DNA of 64,000 nt from Burkholderiaceae bacterium (GTDB taxonomy: Bacteria; Pseudomonadota; Gammaproteobacteria; Burkholderiales; Burkholderiaceae_C). The notes beneath the pieces are model-generated. The model was not told the DNA's origin and did no database searches. It saw nothing but the letters and a program-made list of their open reading frames with translations. The translations under genes and the position numbers were made by a program. This document shows positions 16,947 to 25,654 of this stretch, one piece after another. The stretch is from the NCBI GenBank assembly GCA_913776825.1, contig CAJYPV010000032.1, forward strand, positions 333,734 to 397,733, written 5' to 3'. How positions within the stretch are numbered: the first letter of the stretch is position 1; each line of letters begins with the position of its first letter.

Positions 16947-18065
16947 ATGCTGATTGGTGTGCCGCAGGAAACCACCGCGGGCGAAGCGCGCGTGGCCGCA
17001 ACGCCGGAAACGGTGAAGAAGCTGGTGGCCCAGGGCCATGCCCTGCGGGTGCAGCAGGGCGCGGGCCTGTCGGCCAGCGTCACCGATGAGGCTTACGCCG
17101 CCGCCGGCGCGGAGATCGCCTCCCGCGAGGCCGCGCTGGGCAGCGATCTGGTCCTCAAGGTCCGCGCGCCGGATGCGCAGGAGCTGGCGCTGTTCAAGCC
17201 CGGCGCGCTGCTCGCTGGCATGCTCAATCCCTTCGACCGCGATGGCCTGCAGCGCCTGGCGCAGGCCCGTCTCACCGCGTTCGCGCTGGAAGCCGCGCCG
17301 CGCACCACCCGTGCCCAGAGCATGGATGTGCTCTCCAGCCAGGCCAACCTGGCCGGCTACAAGGCGGTGATGCTGGCCGCCTTCCACTACCAGCGCCTGT
17401 TCCCGATGCTGATGACCGCCGCCGGCACCATCAAGGCCGCGCGGGTGGTGGTGCTGGGCGTCGGGGTCGCCGGGCTGCAGGCGATCGCCACGGCCAAGCG
17501 CCTCGGCGCCGTGATCGAGGCCTCGGACGTGCGGCCATCGGTGAAGGAACAGGTCGAATCGTTGGGCGCCAAGTTCATCGACGTGCCGTTCGAGACCCAG
17601 GAAGAGCGCGAAGCCGCCGAGGGCGTCGGCGGCTACGCCCGGCCGATGCCGGCGAGCTGGCTGGCGCGTCAGCAACAGGAAGTGGCCAAGCGGGTCGCGC
17701 AGGCGGATGTGGTGATCACCACCGCGCTGATCCCGGGGCGGCCGGCGCCGGTGCTGGTCACCGAAGAGATGGTCCGCGCAATGAAGCCCGGCTCGGTGAT
17801 CGTCGACATCGCTGCGCCGGCCGGCGGCAACTGCCCGCTCACCGAGCCCGGCCAGACCGTGCGCAAGCACGGCATCACGCTGGTGGGCGAGACCAATCTG
17901 CCGTCGCTGGTGGCGGCGGATGCCTCGGCGCTCTATGCGCGCAATCTGCTCGACTTCCTCAAGCTGATCCTCACCAAGGAAGGCGGCTTCGCGCTGCCGC
18001 CCGACGACGACATCGTCACCGCCTGCCTGGTCACGCACGAGGGCCAGGTCTTGCGCCAGCCGTGA
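16947..18065 (+). CDS. pntAA: NAD(P) transhydrogenase subunit alpha part 1 (PntAa)
   Basis: A 372-aa soluble NAD(H)-binding subunit of the proton-translocating transhydrogenase, which uses the proton gradient to reduce NADP+ with NADH. It begins MLIGVPQETTAGEARVAATP, the alanine dehydrogenase/PNT N-terminal domain. The Rossmann region VVVLGVGVAGLQAIATAKRLG and the loop segment ITTALIPGRPAPVLV are typical. The start is the ATG at 16947 with GGAGGA about 10 bases upstream; an in-frame ATG at 16932 is less likely. The first of the pntAA-pntAB-pntB operon followed by fadD. This is the split three-subunit form, unlike the fused copy at 61700. Confidence 0.95.
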   Translation: MLIGVPQETTAGEARVAATPETVKKLVAQGHALRVQQGAGLSASVTDEAYAAAGAEIASREAALGSDLVLKVRAPDAQELALFKPGALLAGMLNPFDRDGLQRLAQARLTAFALEAAPRTTRAQSMDVLSSQANLAGYKAVMLAAFHYQRLFPMLMTAAGTIKAARVVVLGVGVAGLQAIATAKRLGAVIEASDVRPSVKEQVESLGAKFIDVPFETQEEREAAEGVGGYARPMPASWLARQQQEVAKRVAQADVVITTALIPGRPAPVLVTEEMVRAMKPGSVIVDIAAPAGGNCPLTEPGQTVRKHGITLVGETNLPSLVAADASALYARNLLDFLKLILTKEGGFALPPDDDIVTACLVTHEGQVLRQP

Positions 18066-18118
18066 GCCTGGCGCTCGGCGACCGGCGCGGTCGTCCCACC
18101 GTCACAGGAGTCTTTCGA

Positions 18119-18418
18119 ATGGATGCGGTTTCTCCCACCCTGATCAACCTGACGATCTTCGTGCTGGCGATCTATGTCGGCTATCACGTCGTCTGGACCG
18201 TCACGCCCGCGCTGCACACCCCGTTGATGGCGGTGACCAATGCGATCTCGGCGATCGTCATCGTCGGCGCGATGCTCGCGGCGGCGCTCACGGAAACGCC
18301 GCTCGGCAAATTCATGGGCACCTTCGCCGTCGCGCTGGCGGCGGTGAATGTGTTCGGCGGCTTCCTGGTGACGCGGCGAATGCTCGAGATGTTCAAGAAG
18401 AAAGAGCGTCGCCCATGA
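18119..18418 (+). CDS. pntAB: NAD(P) transhydrogenase subunit alpha part 2 (PntAb)
   Basis: A 99-aa membrane subunit. It carries three hydrophobic segments including the family signature PALHTPLMAVTNAISAIVI and ends FGGFLVTRRMLEMFKKKE. It supplies part of the proton channel. CAGGAG precedes the ATG at 18119 by about eight bases. It follows pntAA by 53 bp and precedes pntB by 155 bp. Confidence 0.95.
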   Translation: MDAVSPTLINLTIFVLAIYVGYHVVWTVTPALHTPLMAVTNAISAIVIVGAMLAAALTETPLGKFMGTFAVALAAVNVFGGFLVTRRMLEMFKKKERRP

Positions 18419-18573
18419 CGCACCAGCCCTGACCGCGCGCCTCGGCCCGCCGTGAAGGCGTGGCCGATGCCGCGAGCGCGTCAGCGCGAAGCGCCACAGC
18501 CCGTGCCCTTGCCCATGCCCGCACGCCGCACCTCTGAATGCCCGTCCCAGGGCCCGATCCCGGAGAAGACCGC

Positions 18574-19995
18574 ATGTCCATGAACCTCGTCGCCTTGCTG
18601 TACCTGGTGGCCAGCGTCTGTTTCATCCAGGCGCTCAAGGGACTGTCGCACCCCACCACCTCGATCCGCGGCAATGTCTTCGGCATGGTGGGCATGACCA
18701 TCGCGGTGCTGACCACCGCCGCGCTGATCATCAAGCTGGCCGATGGCCGGGTGTTGGGGCTCGGCTATGTGCTGGGCGGCCTGGTGGTGGGCGGCGGCAT
18801 CGGCGCAGTGATGGCGCAGCGGGTCGAGATGACCAAGATGCCGGAGCTGGTCGCCTTCATGCACAGCATGATCGGCCTGGCGGCGGTCTGCATCGCGGTG
18901 GCGGCGGTGGCGGAGCCCCATGCCTTCGGCATCGCCGCGCCCGGACAGCCGATCCCCGGCGGCAACCGCATCGAGCTGGCGCTGGGCTGCTTCATCGGCG
19001 CGGTGACCTTCTCGGGCTCGGTGATCGCTTTCGGCAAGCTCAGCGGCAAGTACAAGTTCCGGCTGTTCCAGGGCGCGCCGGTGAGCTTTCCCGGTCAGCA
19101 TGCGCTGAACCTGGTGCTGGGCCTGGCGGCGCTGTTCTTCATCGTCGGCTTCTGGCATTCGCAGAGCTGGCTGGATTTCATCCTGGTCGTCGCGCTCGGC
19201 TTCGCGCTGGGCGTGCTGCTGATCATCCCGATCGGCGGCGCGGACATGCCGGTGGTGGTGTCCATGCTCAACAGCTATTCCGGCTGGGCGGCGGCCGGCA
19301 TCGGGTTCTCGCTCAACAACAGCATGCTGATCATCGCGGGATCGCTGGTGGGCAGCTCGGGTGCGATCCTCAGCTACATCATGTGCAAGGCGATGAACCG
19401 GTCGTTCTTCAACGTGATCCTGGGCGGCTTCGGCGGGGAGGCCGGCGCCGCTGCCGCCGCCACCCAACAGCGACCGGTGAAGAGCGGCAGCGCGGACGAT
19501 GCGGCCTTCATCCTCGGCAATGCGGAGAGCGTCATCATCGTCCCGGGCTACGGACTGGCCGTGGCCCGCGCCCAGCATGCGGTGAAGGAGCTGGCGCAGA
19601 AGCTGATCGCCAAGGGCGTGACGGTGCGCTATGCCATCCATCCGGTCGCCGGTCGCATGCCGGGCCACATGAACGTGCTGCTGGCCGAGGCCGAAGTGCC
19701 CTATGACCAGGTGCATGAGATGGAAGACATCAATCCAGAGTTCGGCCAGACCGACGTGGCCATCATCCTCGGCGCCAACGACGTGGTGAATCCCGCCGCG
19801 CTGACCAAGGGCAGCCCCATCTACGGCATGCCCATCCTGGAGGCCTACAAGGCGCGCACGGTGATCGTGAACAAGCGGTCGATGGCGGCCGGTTATGCGG
19901 GCCTGGACAACGAGCTGTTCTACATGGAGAAGACCATGATGGTCTTCGGCGACGCGAAGAAGGTGGTCGAGGACATGCTCAAGGCCGTGGAGTAG
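18574..19995 (+). CDS. pntB: NAD(P) transhydrogenase subunit beta (PntB)
   Basis: A 473-aa subunit with an N-terminal membrane domain of about nine segments (residues 1-280) and a C-terminal NADP(H)-binding domain. The membrane part shows GGADMPVVVSMLNSYSGWAA, and the NADP domain shows VIIVPGYGLAVARAQHAVKE and HPVAGRMPGHMNVLLAEAEV, all hallmarks of PntB. The start is the ATG at 18574, with GGAGAAG upstream. The last subunit gene of the operon; fadD follows 150 bp later. Confidence 0.96.
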   Translation: MSMNLVALLYLVASVCFIQALKGLSHPTTSIRGNVFGMVGMTIAVLTTAALIIKLADGRVLGLGYVLGGLVVGGGIGAVMAQRVEMTKMPELVAFMHSMIGLAAVCIAVAAVAEPHAFGIAAPGQPIPGGNRIELALGCFIGAVTFSGSVIAFGKLSGKYKFRLFQGAPVSFPGQHALNLVLGLAALFFIVGFWHSQSWLDFILVVALGFALGVLLIIPIGGADMPVVVSMLNSYSGWAAAGIGFSLNNSMLIIAGSLVGSSGAILSYIMCKAMNRSFFNVILGGFGGEAGAAAAATQQRPVKSGSADDAAFILGNAESVIIVPGYGLAVARAQHAVKELAQKLIAKGVTVRYAIHPVAGRMPGHMNVLLAEAEVPYDQVHEMEDINPEFGQTDVAIILGANDVVNPAALTKGSPIYGMPILEAYKARTVIVNKRSMAAGYAGLDNELFYMEKTMMVFGDAKKVVEDMLKAVE

Positions 19996-20145
19996 CGAGC
20001 CCGTACCGGTACCAAACCGCGCCGTTCTGATTCCATTTGCGGCCTTCTGGGTTTCTTTTGGCCGTCTTGTGCGGTGTATCGAATCCCCTGATGGGGCGTT
20101 CCCAGGGATCGGCGAGAATCCGCGCCGTACCTTGGAGACAGAACA

Positions 20146-21819
20146 ATGGAGAAAACCTGGCTGAAGCACTATCCGGCAGGTGTGCCCGCCGAGATCGATG
20201 CGGATGTCTATCCCTCGCTGGTGGAACTGATGGAGGCCGCGTTCTCGCAGTTCCCGGACCGGCCGGCTTACAAGATGCTCGGACGCTCGATCAGCTATGC
20301 GCAGATCGATGAAGCCTCCCGCGCGCTGGCCGCGTACCTGCAGAGCCTCGGGCTGGAAAAGGGGGATCGGGTCGCGATCATGATGCCCAACGTGCCGCAA
20401 TATCCGGTGGCCGTGGCCGCGGTGCTGCGCGCCGGTTTCGTGGTGGTCAATGTGAACCCGCTCTACACGCCGCGCGAACTGGAGCATCAGCTCAAGGATG
20501 CGGGCGCGAAGGCGATCGTGATCGTCGAGAACTTCGCCGCCACGCTGCAGCAGGTGTTGGCCCATGTGCCGACCAAGCATGTGGTGCTGGCCGCCATGGG
20601 CGACATGCTGGGCCTGATCAAGGGCACGGTGGTCAATTACGTGGTGCGCAAGGTCAAGAAGCTGGTCCCGGCCTTCGAGCTGCCCAGCGCGGTGCGTTTC
20701 AATGCCGCCGTGGCCAAGGGCCGCAGCCTGGCCTACCGCCGCCCGAACGTCGGTCCCAACGACATCGCCGTGTTGCAGTACACCGGCGGCACCACCGGCG
20801 TGTCCAAGGGCGCGGTGCTGCTGCACCGCAATCTGGTCGCCAACACGCTGCAAAGCGAAGCCTGGTATCAGCCCGCGCTGCGCAAGATTCCCAAGAACGA
20901 GCAACTGGTCAGCATCTGTGCGCTGCCGCTCTATCACATCTTCGGTTTCACCACGAACCTGATGCTGTCGATGCGGGTCGGCGGCTGCAATGTGCTGGTC
21001 CCCAATCCGCGCGACCTGCCGGCGGTGTTCAAGGAACTCAGCCAGCATCGCTTCCACAGCCTGCCGGCGGTCAACACGCTGTTCATGGCGATGGCCCATC
21101 ACCCGTCGTTCAACACCGTGGACTGGAGCCATCTGGTCATCTCGGTCGGCGGCGGCATGGCGGTCCAGCAGGCCACGGCCAAGCTGTGGCTCGACAAGAC
21201 CGGCTGCCCGATCGTCGAAGGCTATGGGCTGTCCGAAACCTCGCCCGTGGCGAGCTGCAACCCGACCGACAGCACCGCGTACACCGGCTCCATCGGCCTG
21301 CCGCTGCCCGGTACCGAGCTGCGGCTGCTGGACGACGATGGTCGCGAGGTCCCCGCCGGCAGCCCCGGCGAGATCGCCATCAAGGGTCCGCAGGTGATGG
21401 CCGGCTACTGGCAGCGCCCGGATGAAACCGCCAAGGTCATGACCGCGGATGGCTTCTTCCGCACCGGCGACATCGGCACGGTGGATGAGCGCGGCTACTT
21501 CCGCATCGTCGATCGGAAGAAGGACATGATCCTGGTCAGCGGGTTCAACGTCTATCCGAACGAGGTCGAGGATGTCCTCACGCAGATGCCGGGCATTCTG
21601 GAATGCGCGGCGGTCGGCGTGCCGGACGAGAAGGCCGGCGAAACCGTGAAGGTGGTGATCGTCAAGCGCGACGCCAGCCTGACCGAGGCGGATGTGAAGG
21701 CCTACTGCGAGGCCAACCTCACCGGCTACAAGCGTCCGCGCATCATTGAGTTCCGCACCGAGCTGCCGAAAACCCCGGTCGGCAAGGTGCTGCGCCGAGA
21801 ACTGCGCGACAAAAAGTAG
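20146..21819 (+). CDS. fadD: Long-chain fatty acid-CoA ligase FadD (copy 1)
   Basis: A 557-aa adenylate-forming enzyme that activates long-chain fatty acids to acyl-CoA for beta-oxidation. The P-loop-like motif YTGGTTGVSKGAVLLHRN, the YGLSETSP motif and the C-terminal hinge IVDRKKDMILVSGFNVYPNE are intact. The catalytic Lys is in KTPVGKVLRRELRDKK at the end. The ribosome-binding site is GGAGA about eight bases before the ATG. It follows pntB with 150 bp between. A second fadD, clearly related but divergent, is at 58453, also next to pnt genes. Confidence 0.95.
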   Translation: MEKTWLKHYPAGVPAEIDADVYPSLVELMEAAFSQFPDRPAYKMLGRSISYAQIDEASRALAAYLQSLGLEKGDRVAIMMPNVPQYPVAVAAVLRAGFVVVNVNPLYTPRELEHQLKDAGAKAIVIVENFAATLQQVLAHVPTKHVVLAAMGDMLGLIKGTVVNYVVRKVKKLVPAFELPSAVRFNAAVAKGRSLAYRRPNVGPNDIAVLQYTGGTTGVSKGAVLLHRNLVANTLQSEAWYQPALRKIPKNEQLVSICALPLYHIFGFTTNLMLSMRVGGCNVLVPNPRDLPAVFKELSQHRFHSLPAVNTLFMAMAHHPSFNTVDWSHLVISVGGGMAVQQATAKLWLDKTGCPIVEGYGLSETSPVASCNPTDSTAYTGSIGLPLPGTELRLLDDDGREVPAGSPGEIAIKGPQVMAGYWQRPDETAKVMTADGFFRTGDIGTVDERGYFRIVDRKKDMILVSGFNVYPNEVEDVLTQMPGILECAAVGVPDEKAGETVKVVIVKRDASLTEADVKAYCEANLTGYKRPRIIEFRTELPKTPVGKVLRRELRDKK

Positions 21820-21886
21820 CAGTTTCCCTGGGCGCTCTGCGGCCCACACCGCCTAAGCTTCGCCCTCCGGAGGAGGAAGGTAGGCC

Positions 21887-22420
21887 GTGCTCGAAGAACG
21901 CTATGAAAAGTCAGAGGCCGGGCGAGCGGAGATCAAGTCCCGCTCACTGGTCCAGGCGCGTGTGGCGCGCAATCTGCTGCTGGTCATCGATGCCAGCAAA
22001 ACCGGCGCCGACTGGCTGGGCGTGGTGCAAGGCGCCACTCCGGCCGATCTGCAATTGCTGGTGCAACACGGGCTGGTGACGCCCACCGCCGCGCTCGCCT
22101 CGCTGAGCCGGCCCGCGCCGCTGACCGGACCCGCCTCCACCATCGGCGCGCCACGCACGCAGACGGGGTCGCGCTCGGCGGCCTCGCGGCTGGCGGGGGT
22201 GCCGCAGTCCTCGCTGGATTTCGGTCAGCTCTACACCGCGCTGAGCACCTTCGCCAAGCAACAGGGCCTGCTCAAGGGCTACCGGCTGGCGCTGGAGGTG
22301 GAACAGTGCCAGGACTTGCCCCAGCTGCAGGTGCTGGCGCTGGATGTGGTGGACCGGGTGCGCGCCACCAAGGGCGACGCGGCCGCGCACGAACTGCGTG
22401 CGACACTGGGCTTTCATTGA
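21887..22420 (+). CDS. Hypothetical protein
   Basis: A 177-aa cytosolic protein with a GTG start at 21887 preceded by GGAGGAGG. The first 65 residues (SRSLVQARVARNLLLVIDAS, then ADLQLLVQHGLV) look like a small winged-helix-type segment seen in other Burkholderiales hypothetical proteins where it reads as a rest-position/threshold module. A Ser/Pro/Thr-rich linker spans about 75-110. The C-terminal part (LYTALSTFAKQQGLLKGYRL) is helical. Not a family I can name. It lies 67 bp after fadD and 47 bp before the FMN reductase, so the three may be cotranscribed. Confidence 0.7.
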   Translation: MLEERYEKSEAGRAEIKSRSLVQARVARNLLLVIDASKTGADWLGVVQGATPADLQLLVQHGLVTPTAALASLSRPAPLTGPASTIGAPRTQTGSRSAASRLAGVPQSSLDFGQLYTALSTFAKQQGLLKGYRLALEVEQCQDLPQLQVLALDVVDRVRATKGDAAAHELRATLGFH

Positions 22421-22467
22421 GTCCAGCGGTGGGTTGACCCTGGGCCGCCACTTTCCCGGGAGACCGC

Positions 22468-23076
22468 ATGTCCACCTCGACCTCCAGCGCTTCGTCCACG
22501 TCGTCCTCATCGTCCAGCGCCGTTCAGCCCTTCCAGGTCGCGGTGCTGGTGGGCAGCCTGCGCCAGGCCTCGTTCAACCGCAAGCTGGCGCTGGCGCTGC
22601 AACAACTGGCCCCGCCGGAACTGTCGCTGCGCATCGTCGAGATCGGCCAGTTGCCCTTCTACAACGAGGACGACGCCGCCTCCCCGCCGGCCTCCTACGC
22701 GGACTTCCGCGCCACCATCCAGGCGTCGGATGCGGTGCTGTTCGTCAGCCCGGAATACAACCGTTCGATTCCCGCCGCGCTGAAGAATGCGCTGGATGTG
22801 GGCTCGCGCCCCTATGGCCACAATGCCTTCGACGGCAAGCCCGGCGCAGTGGTCACGCTCACGCCCGGCGCGCTCGGCGGCTTCGGCGCGCATCACCATC
22901 TGCGTCAGGTGCTGGTCTGTCTGAATGTGCCCACGCTGCCCACGCCCGAGATGTACCTGGGCGGCGCGGCCGACATGTTCACGGCCGAAGGCGGCATCGC
23001 CAAGCCTGACACCGAAGCCTTCCTGCGCAAGTTCATGGCGAGCTTCGCCAGCTGGGTGGCCAAACACCAGGCCTGA
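22468..23076 (+). CDS. NADPH-dependent FMN reductase (flavodoxin-like)
   Basis: A 202-aa NAD(P)H:FMN/quinone reductase of the FMN_red family. After a Ser-rich N-terminal leader (residues 2-17) the fold starts at VAVLVGSLRQASFNRKL, whose GSLR loop binds FMN phosphate. The family segment FVSPEYNRSIPAALKNALD is complete. Close relatives reduce chromate, quinones or azo dyes; the substrate here is not determined. The Ser-rich leader is low-complexity; the first clear domain residue is about 20. The ATG is preceded by GGGAGA. Confidence 0.92.
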   Translation: MSTSTSSASSTSSSSSSAVQPFQVAVLVGSLRQASFNRKLALALQQLAPPELSLRIVEIGQLPFYNEDDAASPPASYADFRATIQASDAVLFVSPEYNRSIPAALKNALDVGSRPYGHNAFDGKPGAVVTLTPGALGGFGAHHHLRQVLVCLNVPTLPTPEMYLGGAADMFTAEGGIAKPDTEAFLRKFMASFASWVAKHQA

Positions 23077-23190
23077 TCGCTCCGACCGGGCGGGTCGCCC
23101 CGGCGCGACGGCTGGCATCGCTGCCAGCTCGCCGCATCGCCGCAGCGCCGAGCCGCCCGCCTTTCTCTTCCGTTCTTCTTGCTGTCTGCC

Positions 23191-23991
23191 GTGCCCGCAC
23201 GTCTCTTTGTCGAGCCTCCGCTCCGCCTAGCCGATCTGGCCGATCTGGCTGATCCCGCCGCTGCGGCGACGTCGCCCTCGTCCGCTGATTTCAGCCTGCC
23301 GCCCGGTGCGGCCCGGCATGTGCAGGTGCTGCGACTGCAGCCCGGCGATGCAGTGACGCTGTTCGACGGCAGCGGCGATGAATGGACGGCAGAAGTCACC
23401 GCGATGGGTCGGTCCGACGTGCGCGTGGTGCTGCGGGAGCGGCATGTCGTCGATCGGGAGCTGCGCAGCGCCGTGACCCTGGCCGTCGTGATGCCGGCCA
23501 ACGACCGGATGGATGGCATCGTCGAGAAAGCCTGCGAGCTGGGCGCGGTGGCGATCCAGCCGCTGATGAGCGAGCGCTCCGTGTTGCGCCTGACCGGCGA
23601 TCGCGCCGAGAAGAAGCGTGCGCATTGGCAAGGCGTGGCGATCGCCGCGGCGGAGCAGTGTGGCCGCACCCGGCCCTTGCAGGTGGCGCCAGTGAAGACC
23701 TTGGCGGCCTGGCTGGCTGAGCTGAACGCGGCGGACGGCGCGCGCTGGTTGCTGAGCCCGGTGGCGGCGCAGCCCCTGTCTGCACGGATGAGGTCGCCGA
23801 CGGATCCGAGCACGGCGCCAAGCGCGATCCTGGTCCTGAGCGGTCCGGAGGGCGGCCTCAGCGAAGCGGAAGAAAACGCCGCCCGCGCCCGTGGGTTCGA
23901 AGCGGTGAAGCTGGGCCCGCGCATCCTGCGCGCCGACACCGCGCCGCTGGCCGTGCTGGGTTGGGTGGCGCTGAACGAGACGGGCGCCTAA
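23191..23991 (+). CDS. rsmE: 16S rRNA (uracil1498-N3)-methyltransferase RsmE
   Basis: A 266-aa SPOUT-class methyltransferase that methylates U1498 of 16S rRNA from SAM. The N-terminal PUA-like domain is followed by the knotted domain with the family hallmarks LSGPEGGLSEAEENAAR and LGPRILRADTAPLAVLGW. An insert of about 20 residues (near 205-225, SARMRSPTDPSTAPS) is Pro/Ser-rich. I chose the GTG at 23191 (VPARLFVEPPL) because RsmE proteins begin near this motif; a TTG at 23179 is possible. No strong ribosome-binding site is seen. Confidence 0.9.
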   Translation: MPARLFVEPPLRLADLADLADPAAAATSPSSADFSLPPGAARHVQVLRLQPGDAVTLFDGSGDEWTAEVTAMGRSDVRVVLRERHVVDRELRSAVTLAVVMPANDRMDGIVEKACELGAVAIQPLMSERSVLRLTGDRAEKKRAHWQGVAIAAAEQCGRTRPLQVAPVKTLAAWLAELNAADGARWLLSPVAAQPLSARMRSPTDPSTAPSAILVLSGPEGGLSEAEENAARARGFEAVKLGPRILRADTAPLAVLGWVALNETGA

Positions 23992-24107
23992 CCGCGCGTC
24001 GGCCCGATTCGGTCCGGCCGCCGCGTGCCGGACGACGCCGGTGCGCGACGCGTGGCAGCGCTGCCGTCAGCGCGTCACTCAGCGCCTGAAGCGGGTGATC
24101 GCCAGGA

Positions 24108-25412
24108 TCAATCGTCCGACGGATCCTGTTCCGCCGTCCGCGCGGGCTTGCGCGCCGAGCCGGCGACCAGGTCGAACTTGAACATCCGGCATTCGATCGG
24201 GCCGTTCCACATCGGGATGCGGCGCGATTCCTTCAGCCGCATCTTGCTGGGCAGCTTCATTTCCGGGCAGAGCAACCAGGCGGTCCAGCCGGCCGGATGC
24301 TGGGTGTACGCCCGCTTCCAGTGAGCCGACAGGCGCGGGAAGAAGTCATCGCCCGCATCCCGCTCTTCCGACAGCGGTCCGCCTTCCATCGACCGGGATC
24401 CGGTGCCGGCCTTGCCGCGCACCTCGATCCGCTCGCCATAGGGCGGGTTCAGCATCAGCGTGCCGGGCAGGTCGTCCGGCAGCTTGGGCGCGGGACGCTC
24501 GAGCGCATCGCCGCCATTGAACTGGATGTAGGCCGCCACGCCGGCGCGCTCGGCATTGCGTCGGGCGAAGTCGACCATCCGGAAGGCGACGTCGCTCGCG
24601 AACAGCGGCACCTCGGGCTCGTGCTGCGCGGCGCGGGCCTCGTCCTTCATGCGGCGCCACGCGGGCAGCATGGCCTGGAAGGGGCGCAGCTTTTCGAACG
24701 CGAAGCGGCGCTGAATGCCGGGCGCGATGCCACAGGCGATCGTCGCGGCCTCCACCACGATGGTGCCGGAGCCGCAGCAGGGATCGTGCAGCGCGCCGCC
24801 TTCTTCGGGCGTGCCCTTCCAGCCGGCGGCGGCCAGCATCGCGGCGGCCAGGGTTTCCTTCAGCGGCGCATCGCCCTTGTCTTCGCGCCAGCCGCGCTTG
24901 AACAGCGGCTCGCCGGAGCTGTCGACATAGAGCGTCGCATCGAATTCGGTCAGGTGAAGTTGCAGCGGCAGATCGGGCCAGCGGGTGTCGACGCTGGGGC
25001 GCTCGCCGGTCTGCTCACGCAGCACATCGCAGACCGCATCCTTCACTCGCAGCGTCGCAAAGTTCAGGCTGTGCAGCGGTGAGCGCTGCGCGGTGGTGTC
25101 GACCCGGATCGTCTGCTGGGGCGTGATCCACTGGCCCCAGTCGACCCGGCGGGCCATGGCGTAGAGGTCGTCCTCATGCCGGTACTCTTCCTGCACCAGC
25201 TCGATCAGCACCCGCTGCGCCAGTCGGCTGTGCAGGTTGAGCCGCATCACCGCTTCCAGCGTGCCCAGCAGGCCGACGCCGCCTCGGAAGGCCTTCGGAC
25301 CTTGCAGGCATTCGGCGGGCGTGAGGATGTCGCGCACTTCTTCCTCCAGCCAGGCTTCGACGCCGGCCGGGCAGGGCAGGAACAGGTGGTAGGAGTCGGC
25401 GGACAGGGACAT
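24108..25412 (-). CDS. rlmL: THUMP-domain rRNA (guanine-N2)-methyltransferase, RlmL-type
   Basis: A 434-aa methyltransferase matching the RlmL half of E. coli RlmKL, which makes m2G2445 in 23S rRNA. An N-terminal ferredoxin-like/THUMP region (about 1-165) starts YHLFLPCPAGVEAWLEEE. The SAM domain has DPCCGSGTIVVEAATIA and the catalytic NPPYGERIEV. The RlmK domain for m7G2069 is absent, as is usual in Betaproteobacteria. The start is the ATG at 25412; upstream frame to 25553 is low-complexity. The C-terminus ends in a basic then acidic tail. Confidence 0.9.
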   Translation of the reverse strand: MSLSADSYHLFLPCPAGVEAWLEEEVRDILTPAECLQGPKAFRGGVGLLGTLEAVMRLNLHSRLAQRVLIELVQEEYRHEDDLYAMARRVDWGQWITPQQTIRVDTTAQRSPLHSLNFATLRVKDAVCDVLREQTGERPSVDTRWPDLPLQLHLTEFDATLYVDSSGEPLFKRGWREDKGDAPLKETLAAAMLAAAGWKGTPEEGGALHDPCCGSGTIVVEAATIACGIAPGIQRRFAFEKLRPFQAMLPAWRRMKDEARAAQHEPEVPLFASDVAFRMVDFARRNAERAGVAAYIQFNGGDALERPAPKLPDDLPGTLMLNPPYGERIEVRGKAGTGSRSMEGGPLSEERDAGDDFFPRLSAHWKRAYTQHPAGWTAWLLCPEMKLPSKMRLKESRRIPMWNGPIECRMFKFDLVAGSARKPARTAEQDPSDD

Positions 25413-25654
25413 GGGGCGGTGCCAGGGAGAGTCGACAGAGAACCGATCGCGGTCGCGGCGCGTGCCGGCGGGGATCGGGTCGGGCGGTGCATTGTCCCAC
25501 CGGCCTGTGAGGCGCTGGGCGGGTGGGGGCGCCAAGGGCGCGCATCGCGGCACGTCTTGGCGGCGGATGGCGCGAATTCAGCTGGGAGTCGGCGCGTGAA
25601 TTCCCCGACTTCAGCGCGACTTCAGCGCGTCATCAGCGCTATCTCCGCGCGATT

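Noticed and set aside
18481..21849. A 1,122-codon minus-strand open frame
   Set aside because: It is antisense to pntB and fadD and reads as low-complexity His/Arg/Gln-rich sequence.
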